Below, piece by piece: positions 43,221 to 49,502 of a DNA stretch of 64,000 bases; the first letter of the stretch is position 1; the number at the start of each line of letters is the position of its first letter. The translations under genes were made by a program, and so were the position numbers. The notes beneath the pieces were generated by a model. The model was not told the DNA's origin. It made no database searches and saw only the letters and a program-made list of their open reading frames with translations. This stretch comes from Bacillota bacterium. Lineage in GTDB: Bacteria; Bacillota_E; JAJZYS01; JAJYTV01. The stretch lies in contig JAJZVM010000010.1 of assembly GCA_021845645.1 (NCBI GenBank), positions 43,477-107,476 on the forward strand, in the 5' to 3' direction.

Positions 43221-43329
43221 TCTTCGACCTCCTCGCGGACAAAGCGGTATCGGAGCGTCGTGTCGCGTCTCACTTCAACGGTCTGCGCCCGGCTGATCAC
43301 CTCCCAAAGGGCACATCGGAGCGGGGCGA

Positions 43330-44256
43330 CTACTCGTTGGCGCGCGGGTTCAGCGCGTCGCTGAGGCCGTCGCCGAGAAGGTTGAAACCGAGCGTCGCAA
43401 GCGCGATGGCGATGCCCGGCCAGACGATCAGCCAGGGATCCGTCTGGTACCAGCTGAGGCCGAGGTTGATCATCTTGCCCCAGGACACGATCGGGTCCGG
43501 GACGCCGATGGAGAGGAACGAGAGCGCGGACTCAAGCAGGATGTTGTTGGCGATCAGGAGGGTGCCGTACACCACGACGGGACCCATGATGTTCGGGAAG
43601 ATGTGCTTGAACAGGATGCTCGGCACGCGGGCACCGATCGATCGCGCCGACTCCACGTACTCGAGCCTGCGCGCGGCCAGCGTCTGTCCTCGCGTGATAC
43701 GGGCGATACCGGCCCAGCCGAGCACCCCGATGACCGTGTACACGGTGGCCACCGTCGGGTGCGTCACGACGGACCGGAGCAGGATGACGAACAGGAACAG
43801 CGGGAAGGCCAGCACCACATCCGTGATGCGCATGATGATATTGTCCCACATGCCTCCGAGGTAGCCGGAGATGAGTCCGATGACGACACCGATCAACAGA
43901 GTGATGGCGGTCGCCATGAAGCCGACCTCCATCGACACGCGGGTGCCGTAGAGCAACTGGCTCATCTCGTCGCGGCCGGACGAGTCGGTGCCGAGGAAGA
44001 AGTGGTGCCAAACCCATGTCGGGTTCAGCGGCAGGCCCTGAATCGTCGTCCCGTCCGCGTACGACGTGTACGGGCTCATCGGTGCAATCATCGGTGCAAG
44101 AAGCGCCACGACCACCATGATGATGACGAGGATCAGGCCGAAGACGGCAAGTTTGTTCTTCAAGAATCGCCGCACAGCCGTTTGAAACGGCGTGCGGATC
44201 TTCTCTTCGTGGAATCCGGATTGGGTGGGTTCAGGGTTCGCCAGGGGCAAGGACAT
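43330..44256 (-). CDS. Peptide/nickel-type ABC transporter permease (DppC family)
   Basis: A 308-residue permease with an N-terminal cytoplasmic segment, the LGTDSSGRDEMSQLLYGTRV signature of DppC/OppC permeases, and the EAA loop EYVESARSIGARVPSILFKH. It is first in a three-gene operon (C, binding protein, B), so its upstream region 44257-44487 should hold the promoter; AT-rich bases TTAATG and TATTCT are there on the minus strand but spaced poorly. AAGGAG precedes ATG 44256. DppD/DppF ATPases are absent from the window. Confidence 0.93.
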   Translation of the reverse strand: MSLPLANPEPTQSGFHEEKIRTPFQTAVRRFLKNKLAVFGLILVIIMVVVALLAPMIAPMSPYTSYADGTTIQGLPLNPTWVWHHFFLGTDSSGRDEMSQLLYGTRVSMEVGFMATAITLLIGVVIGLISGYLGGMWDNIIMRITDVVLAFPLFLFVILLRSVVTHPTVATVYTVIGVLGWAGIARITRGQTLAARRLEYVESARSIGARVPSILFKHIFPNIMGPVVVYGTLLIANNILLESALSFLSIGVPDPIVSWGKMINLGLSWYQTDPWLIVWPGIAIALATLGFNLLGDGLSDALNPRANE

Positions 44257-44487
44257 GCATTAGACTCCTTCTTGGCGCGACGCACGGATGGTGCGCCTGA
44301 GGTGAGGCTTAGAATACGCTCTTGGCAGCATTAACACCTGCTTAACGCGACGAGGAAGGTCCATTGGTCCCTTGGATGGCCTGCCCCGAGCCAAAAGGCC
44401 CCCTCTAGCGCGTCCAAGCATCGCTGCATAAAACGCTCCCCAGATGGACGCAAGAAAGGCGCGCAAGCCTGTCCGAGAGGCCCATAC

Positions 44488-44937
44488 TTACGCTCGGGCG
44501 CCGCCCTCGAGCCGGTCCAGGCGCTCGAGGAGCTCCCTGAGGGCCGTGCTCTGCGCCTCCAGGTGCTCGAGGATGACCCGCACCTCCTCTTCGGCCTTCT
44601 GGTTGACCTGAAAGTCCTGGTGGGCCTCGAGACGATCTTTGGCGGCCTGGCGGTTCTGCGACATCATGATGATCGGCGCTGCGTACGCGGCCTGGAACGA
44701 GAGCGCGAGATTGAGCAGGATGAACGGGTACGGATCCCAATGCATGATCCAGGCGGTGACGTTCAGCAGCACCCAGATGAACAGCAGGGCGCTCTGTACA
44801 ATGATGAAGGTCCACGATCCCATGACGGCAGCGAACCGGTCGGCAACCCGGTCGCCCCGCGTCCGATGCTCCTCGTACACGTCGTTCAGGTTGCGCACCG
44901 GTGGATGCTCGTGCTTGAAGTGCCCTGGAAACTCCGT
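44488..44937 (-). CDS. DUF1003 membrane protein
   Basis: A DUF1003 protein of about 149 residues with two transmembrane helices (around SWTFIIVQSALLFIWVLLNV and FILLNLALSFQAAYAAP), the conserved HPPVRNLNDVYEEHRTRGDR start and the 'MMSQNRQAAKDRLEAHQDF' segment after helix 2. A C-terminal coiled-coil-like stretch follows. Start is odd: a perfect AAGGAGGT (revcomp of about 44945-44952) is followed after seven bases by ACG at 44937-44935 in this frame, with the first canonical codon GTG 44898 removing the conserved HPP. Either ACG is used, an ATG has been lost, or GTG 44898 is the true start. Confidence 0.8.
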   Translation of the reverse strand, partial: TEFPGHFKHEHPPVRNLNDVYEEHRTRGDRVADRFAAVMGSWTFIIVQSALLFIWVLLNVTAWIMHWDPYPFILLNLALSFQAAYAAPIIMMSQNRQAAKDRLEAHQDFQVNQKAEEEVRVILEHLEAQSTALRELLERLDRLEGGARA

Positions 44938-45402
44938 TGGATGGACCTCCTTGTCGCATGACGGGACTGGAATGTTTCGCGGCCGGCGCGTTCCAGCCCT
45001 CGCTGGATCGGGGACCAGTCCGGGGCGCAACGCGTCACCGCCGCTTGCGCTTGGGTGCAGCCGTTCGGCCGGCATGGCTGCGTCGCGTCCCGCAGCGCGG
45101 CGCGCGGGTCGCAGCGTGCGTGCGCGACCAAGCACGGCCTCACCGGGTGCCACATGCCATTACTCCGTTCGCGCAGATGCGACGGCCCGGCTGCGACGGC
45201 CGATCCGCCCGGGGAGGGTACGACTACGCCATTCCGCTTCGACTACCCAGGCCGTAGATGGACCCCGCCCTATCGCATTAACATAATATCTATTATCGGA
45301 CATTGAAAACTGAATGCGAGGGGAGCCCAGGAGTGTCCTGAGGAGCGTCCCTGCAGGGGTCCTCCCCCTTCGGACCGAACGCAGCGGCCAAGGAGGCTCG
45401 CC
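44938..45402. other. Long intergenic region with AT-rich operator-like site
   Basis: 465 bases between the DUF1003 gene and the GNAT-nucleotidyltransferase gene, without a credible coding frame. The most conspicuous part is an AT-rich island near 45275-45315 containing the inverted repeat ATAATA-TC-TATTAT at 45283-45296, likely a divergent promoter or operator. Confidence 0.5.
45283..45296. promoter_or_regulatory. Inverted repeat in AT-rich promoter island
   Basis: ATAATA (45283-45288), TC, TATTAT (45291-45296), embedded in TTAACA...TTGAAA sequence in an otherwise GC-rich gap. It lies about 107 bases upstream of ATG 45403. No firm -35/-10 pair could be drawn. Confidence 0.4.
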
Positions 45403-46707
45403 ATGCCACTCACCCTGCGCCTCGCTACCATGGACGATGCTCGGCTCATCTACGACATCACGCAGCAGTCCTTCGCGGAGTACCGCGGCCTTCTCGACCC
45501 GCCGAGCGGCGCGGAGCGAGAGACTGTGGAGGACGTCGAGCAGACCCTGCGGCAGGGCGGCGCCGCCTTTGCCTCGCTCGACGGCGAGGTCGCGGGCTGC
45601 GTCCGCTATCGGCCTGAGGAAGATGGCATCTACGTCGGCAGACTGGCCGTCCTGCCCGCCATGCGCCACCGAGGTATCGGCTCCGCCCTGCTCGCGCTGG
45701 TCGAGGCGGAGGCCCGTTCCGCGGGTGCCGCCCGCCTGCGGCTGCGCGTGCGCCTGGCCCTGCCGGGCAATGTGCGTCTCTACACCCATCTCGGCTACCG
45801 CGTGACAGCCCTGCACCCTCGCAGCAGGCGCGAGGTCGCATGCACCATGGTCAAGGATCTTGCGCCGCCCGGCGATGAGTCCTTGGTGGACCTGGTCTCT
45901 CCCCTGCTCCCCGACTTACAGCAACTGGAACCCAGCGCGCGCGCCGTGCTTCTCTTCGGCAGCTACGCACACGGGACGCAGGGCCCTTTCAGCGATCTTG
46001 ACCTCTGCATCGTGACGGCAGAGCCGCCAGCAGTGGCCGATCGGCTCCGGCTTCTGCCGCTCCGCCATGGTCTTCTGCCCGTGTCGGTCCATGCCCGTCG
46101 CCTTGCCGACATCGCCGAGGAGGCGGCGGATCCTGACGCGTGGCCGGAGGTGCGGGACATCTATGCACCTGCTCTGCTGCTCTCCGGCCCGGATGCCGTC
46201 CTCGCCGAGATCCGGGCCTGCATCGACGAACGCCGCCCCGATGCGGACGCGCTCTGGCGCACGGCCCAGCACGACATCCTGTCGCTGCTCGAAGCCCTCG
46301 GCAAGGCCAAGAACGCTGCGGCGCGCCTTGAGGCAGCCGCACTCCTCGCAGCCACCGCCCGCGTGGCCGTATGCGCCGCCCGTCTGCTGCGTCCGCTGAA
46401 CCCGCCCTGGCTGGCGCTTCATCCCGCACGTCTGGCCGCCGCCTTCTGCGCGTGGCGCGTCGCGCCGCCCGGGGCGGACCAGGACGCGGCGCTCTGCCTC
46501 GGCTGCGCAGGCGGCGACACGCCCATCTCCCCCACTCTGCTCGCGGCCTTGCGCCTCACCACAGGCACGCTCGAGCTCCTCGCGCCGCACGCGGCCCGCC
46601 TGCCGCTGGAGGCGGGGCTTCGCGACATGCTGCGCGACGGCCGCCTCATGCTGCTCGCGCGGCAGGAGTATGGAAACGGGAACCTGGCGCAGAGCACCAA
46701 GGCATAG
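45403..46707 (+). CDS. GNAT acetyltransferase - minimal nucleotidyltransferase fusion
   Basis: A 434-residue fusion. Residues 1-150 form a GNAT domain (VGRLAVLPAMRHRGIGSALL, then YTHLGYRV). Residues about 170-260 carry a Pol-beta-type nucleotidyltransferase: LLFGSYAHGTQGPFSDLDLC with GS at 186-187 and the metal-binding Asp198 and Asp200. The C-terminal 170 residues are helical (WRTAQHDILSLLEALGKAKN), as in kanamycin-nucleotidyltransferase-like or HEPN partners, but no RxxxxH motif is seen. Possible roles are a resistance-type modifying enzyme or a two-activity regulator. ATG 45403 follows AAGGAGG with good spacing. Its promoter is probably in the AT-rich island upstream. Confidence 0.8.
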   Translation: MPLTLRLATMDDARLIYDITQQSFAEYRGLLDPPSGAERETVEDVEQTLRQGGAAFASLDGEVAGCVRYRPEEDGIYVGRLAVLPAMRHRGIGSALLALVEAEARSAGAARLRLRVRLALPGNVRLYTHLGYRVTALHPRSRREVACTMVKDLAPPGDESLVDLVSPLLPDLQQLEPSARAVLLFGSYAHGTQGPFSDLDLCIVTAEPPAVADRLRLLPLRHGLLPVSVHARRLADIAEEAADPDAWPEVRDIYAPALLLSGPDAVLAEIRACIDERRPDADALWRTAQHDILSLLEALGKAKNAAARLEAAALLAATARVAVCAARLLRPLNPPWLALHPARLAAAFCAWRVAPPGADQDAALCLGCAGGDTPISPTLLAALRLTTGTLELLAPHAARLPLEAGLRDMLRDGRLMLLARQEYGNGNLAQSTKA

Positions 46708-46858
46708 TGCCGCCCTGGCCCGCAGACCGGACCGACGCCCGCGAGTGCCGAGGAGGCTTGGCTCGTGTCTTGTCCCGGCATGCCGGCCGTGCATCTGCAG
46801 GTTCCATCTCCTTCCTGGCGAATGTCCTGCGCATCAGCTGACGGATAGGAGGCAGCCC

Positions 46859-47059
46859 ATGAACCAGCAGATCTCCTGCACCCGCTGCAACTCCCCGCTC
46901 GACCTGGTCGGCGAGGAAGACTTCCGCACCGGCGGCAGCACCGGCATCGCCGCGATGTTCCTCGGCAACTTCAACCAGCTCAACGAAGGCATCCTCGCAC
47001 TGCAGATGTACCGCTGCGCCCAGTGCGGCCACGTCGAATTCTTCCTGCCGGGCCGCTGA
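46859..47059 (+). CDS. Small zinc-ribbon protein
   Basis: A 66-residue protein with two CxxC knuckles (ISCTRCNSPLDL and YRCAQCGHVEFF) at its ends, forming one zinc ribbon. The middle has FLGNFNQLNEGIL. Similar small proteins are common in bacteria with no assigned role. AGGAGG precedes ATG 46859. It is followed by the 21-bp hairpin. Confidence 0.8.
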   Translation: MNQQISCTRCNSPLDLVGEEDFRTGGSTGIAAMFLGNFNQLNEGILALQMYRCAQCGHVEFFLPGR

Positions 47060-47103
47060 CCAGCGCGAGCGAACGCAAGGCTCCGCGCCGCTGCGCGGAC
47101 ATC

Positions 47104-47151
47104 TTGGCATGAGGCGGCCGCCCGCTGATACGGGCGGCCGCCTCATGCCAA
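47104..47151. terminator. Bidirectional hairpin, 21 perfect pairs
   Basis: Positions 47104-47124 (TTGGCATGAGG, then CGGCCGCCCG) pair perfectly with 47131-47151; the loop is CTGATA. It separates the zinc-ribbon gene from the convergent hydrolase gene, whose stop is 10 bases beyond it. No T-run on either side. Confidence 0.75.
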
Positions 47152-47161
47152 GGGCTCATGG

Positions 47162-47773
47162 TCAGGCTGTGTGCAGTCCCTCGGTGAGAAAGGCCTTGAG
47201 CCGTCTGCGCACGTCATCGCCGTGCGGGCCGTTCAGCAGGGCCTGGTTGTGCGCGTCCCCGGGATACAGGTGGATCATCAGCGGATGCGGGCACATCGCC
47301 TGGAAGGCGCCGATATCTACGTACGGCTCGTCGCGACTCGCGAGAAGCAGCGTCGGCACATGGGGCAGGCGCTCCGCGACCTCCGACGCATCCACCGCCG
47401 GCGAAAGGGCTGCGACGCGATCGACCCGTGCCCCATGCAGGGCCACCGCACGGAGTGCCGCGGCGGCGCCCATGCTGCCGCCCAGGAGGCAGACCTCCTC
47501 CAGGCCCTCGGCCCGCAGCCCCTCCACCGCGCGCACCACGTCGAGATCGTGCGACGCGGGTTGTGGGAGCGGACTCGAGAGGCCGTAGCCGCGAAAGTCG
47601 AGCGTGACGGCGGTCAGGCCCGCCTCGGCGAGTTCCTGCGCTACGTCGTGCCAGCTCGTCTGGTCGAAATGCCGCCCATGCAGGAGAAGCACCGACCGTT
47701 TCCCGCCGCCGAAGCGCGTCCCCGTGAGGCGGCCTCCGTCATCAAGTTCCAAGACCCATTCCTGCTGCGCCAT
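47162..47773 (-). CDS. Alpha/beta hydrolase (dienelactone hydrolase-like)
   Basis: A 203-residue alpha/beta-fold hydrolase. The oxyanion segment is LLLHGRHFDQTSWHDVA, the nucleophile elbow GGSMGAAAAL holds the serine, Asp is in ASRDEPYVDI and His in PGDAHNQALL, completing a Ser-Asp-His triad. ATG 47773 has AGGAGGAGG upstream. It follows the FrnE gene by 14 bases on the same strand, suggesting a two-gene operon. The substrate is unknown. Confidence 0.88.
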   Translation of the reverse strand: MAQQEWVLELDDGGRLTGTRFGGGKRSVLLLHGRHFDQTSWHDVAQELAEAGLTAVTLDFRGYGLSSPLPQPASHDLDVVRAVEGLRAEGLEEVCLLGGSMGAAAALRAVALHGARVDRVAALSPAVDASEVAERLPHVPTLLLASRDEPYVDIGAFQAMCPHPLMIHLYPGDAHNQALLNGPHGDDVRRRLKAFLTEGLHTA

Positions 47774-47787
47774 GCCGCCTCCTCCTC

Positions 47788-48408
47788 TCAGTCCGCGGCG
47801 ACTGCGATCTGCCGCAGCGCGTCGCGCAGTGCCTCAAACGGAAGCGCGCCGACCATTTTGTACTTGCCCTCGACGATGAAGGTCGGCACACCTGTGATGC
47901 CCAGGTCGCGGGCGTGCTGCAGGGCGGCATCCACCACCGCCAGGTAGCGCGGGTCACCGAGGGCGGCCAGGGCCTCTTCGGGGTCGAGTCCGGCGCGCTG
48001 CGCCATCTCCCGCAGGACCTCGCCATCCGCAAGGTTCAGCCCCTCGGCGAAGTACGCCTGGAAGAGCGCCCTGTGCAGCGGCTCGAGCCTGCCCTTCTCG
48101 CGTGCGTACTCCGAGAGGATGTGCGCCTTGCGCGTGTTGCAGATGATATCCGGCGACCGGAACGGCATGCCGAGCTCCGCGGCACGGGAACGCACCCCTT
48201 CCTGCCTGGAGGCGACGTCCTCCTTGGGCACGCCGAAGTACTCGGCAAGCGGCAGTCCCTCCTCGGGCGTGTCGTCGTTCAGCTCGAAGGGACGCCAGTG
48301 CACGTCGAGGTCCAGGTCGGGCTGCTCCATCAACTTGTCGACGAGGCCCTCGCCGATGTAGCAGAAGGGTCAGACATAATCCGAAAAGATGTCGAGGCGC
48401 AACGTCAC
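47788..48408 (-). CDS. FrnE/DsbA-family thiol oxidoreductase, probable selenoprotein (in-frame UGA)
   Basis: A FrnE-type DsbA oxidoreductase of 206 residues if UGA 48372-48370 is read as selenocysteine. The N-terminus then reads TLRLDIFSDYV-U-PFCYIGEG; homologues have C-P-F-C there, so UGA replaces exactly the first, nucleophilic cysteine of the CxxC site. Upstream coding continues to GTG 48408, which has GAGGTGA six bases before it, and downstream the same frame runs to the normal C-terminus (GVPTFIVEGKYKMVGALPFE contains the cis-Pro loop). A hairpin at 48338-48356 fits a SECIS. If UGA stopped translation, only 12 residues would be made; TTG 48333 could restart a protein lacking the active site. 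A sequencing error is the main alternative. Confidence 0.82.
48338..48356 (-). promoter_or_regulatory. Candidate bacterial SECIS hairpin downstream of the UGA codon
   Basis: In the mRNA, UCGGCGAG and CUCGUCGA pair over eight positions (one G-U) around a GGC loop. The loop starts 21 nt after the UGA and begins with two guanosines, matching the usual bacterial SECIS spacing and loop preference. A short CUU/AAG stem can close the base. It lies within the coding region, as bacterial SECIS elements do. Confidence 0.6.
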
Positions 48409-48837
48409 GCAGCGTCACCTCATCTTCCTGCCGCGCCACGATCCCATACGCGGCAATCGCACCGGCCCGCCCATCTCGCTGCCCGGGCGAGCAGAGTGCC
48501 ACATCGAGTATACCGCGCGACAGCTGCGCGCTGGACGAGACCTGGGTCCGTGCGGGCTGGCGGCTCTCCACCACCCTTAGCTCAGGCCGCCGCCCAACGG
48601 CTGAGGCGGGAGCCCGTTTCCCTCCACCGGCACACCGTGGCCGGCACGGCCGTTCCTGGGCAACGCACGCTCCGACCTGACCGGGTCACCGTCCCTTGGC
48701 ATCGTCCCTCTGCGCGACGGGCCCTCGTCTCCCCGTCAGCGCATCTGCCACGCCTTTCCGCAAACGTGAGCCTTCAGGTTAACTTAAGGATGGCTCCAGT
48801 AATTTCTAGGGGAGTCCCCGCGAAGGAGGTCCCTCCT
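48409..48837. other. Intergenic region upstream of the surface-protein gene
   Basis: About 430 bases between the divergent FrnE gene and the gene at 48838. No coding frame is credible. It contains GTTAACTTAAGG near 48778 and, just before the start codon, a GGGG-AGT-CCCC inverted repeat (about 48809-48819) and the Shine-Dalgarno hairpin at 48824-48837. No clear promoter pair was found. Confidence 0.5.
48824..48837 (+). promoter_or_regulatory. Shine-Dalgarno sequence paired with its own spacer
   Basis: AGGAGG (48824-48829), TC, CCTCCT (48832-48837) directly before GTG 48838. The whole spacer is the reverse complement of the ribosome site, so a closed helix would hide it. A two-base loop is too tight for the innermost pair, leaving about four or five pairs. 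Confidence 0.5.
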
Positions 48838-49443
48838 GTGGATTTGCGCAGGCTCGGTCTTGCAGCCGCTCTGGTCGCCGCGACAGGCGTTCTGATTCCC
48901 GCGACGGCCAGCGCCCAGTCTTCGACCGCCCCGGACTTCACCCAGCACGGCTTCCCGACCGTCGTCGCCGCGGCCGCTCTCGCGGCAGGCGCCGGCGGAT
49001 CGGTCCACTACGGCCCGATCACCGTCGTGGTCCCGCAGGGGGCCTTCAGCGACGCCGTGAAGTTCGAGCTCCTCGAGGGTCCGGCGTCGCCCTTTCAGGC
49101 CGCGGCGCCGTCCGGCGAGACGGTGGTGTCGGACTTCGCCCTTCGCGTGGTCGACAGCGCCACGGGTCAGCTGGTCGGCACGTTCCTGAAGCCGGTGACG
49201 TTCACACTCGCGCAGAGTGACGTCAGTTCCGCGAGCGTCTACGACAATGTCACCCCGACGGGGCAGATCGTCTCGGACCCGGTGCCCGCCAAGATCTCGG
49301 GAGACGTCCTCACCCACCCGATCACCGCCGCCATGGTCGGCTGGGTGGTGCTGAGCCCGACCGCGTCGGTGCTGGCGGTACCCGATTTCAGGAAGTACGC
49401 GCAGTTAGCACGAAAAGCTGTCAGGCTTGACGCCGCAGCCTGA
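48838..49443 (+). CDS. Exported surface protein, sortase-substrate paralogue lacking its anchor
   Basis: A 201-residue exported protein. The signal peptide (residues 1-26, cleavage after TASA) precedes a beta-rich domain with GGSVHYGPITVVVPQGAFSD, GETVVSDFALRVVDSATGQL and VTFTLAQSDVSSASVYDN, about 85% identical over 109 residues to the pseudogene at 56698-57239. After GWVVLS the sequence diverges: the paralogue continues to a sorting signal, whereas this copy ends with ...PDFRKYAQLARKAVRL... generated by the 24-bp motif at 49391. It should therefore be secreted rather than anchored. GTG 48838 has AAGGAGGT seven bases upstream. Function unknown. Confidence 0.75.
   Translation: MDLRRLGLAAALVAATGVLIPATASAQSSTAPDFTQHGFPTVVAAAALAAGAGGSVHYGPITVVVPQGAFSDAVKFELLEGPASPFQAAAPSGETVVSDFALRVVDSATGQLVGTFLKPVTFTLAQSDVSSASVYDNVTPTGQIVSDPVPAKISGDVLTHPITAAMVGWVVLSPTASVLAVPDFRKYAQLARKAVRLDAAA
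49391..49414 (+). repeat. 24-bp dispersed motif, copy A
   Basis: GGAAGTACG-CGC-AGTTAGC-A-CGAA. It coincides with the point where the surface protein loses resemblance to its paralogue. Differs from copy B at two positions and from copy C at four. Confidence 0.7.
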
Positions 49444-49502
49444 AGGTATACGCTGTTCCATTCGGCGAAGGCCCGTCAGAGCGGGCGACGCTGTTCGTTC
49501 TG

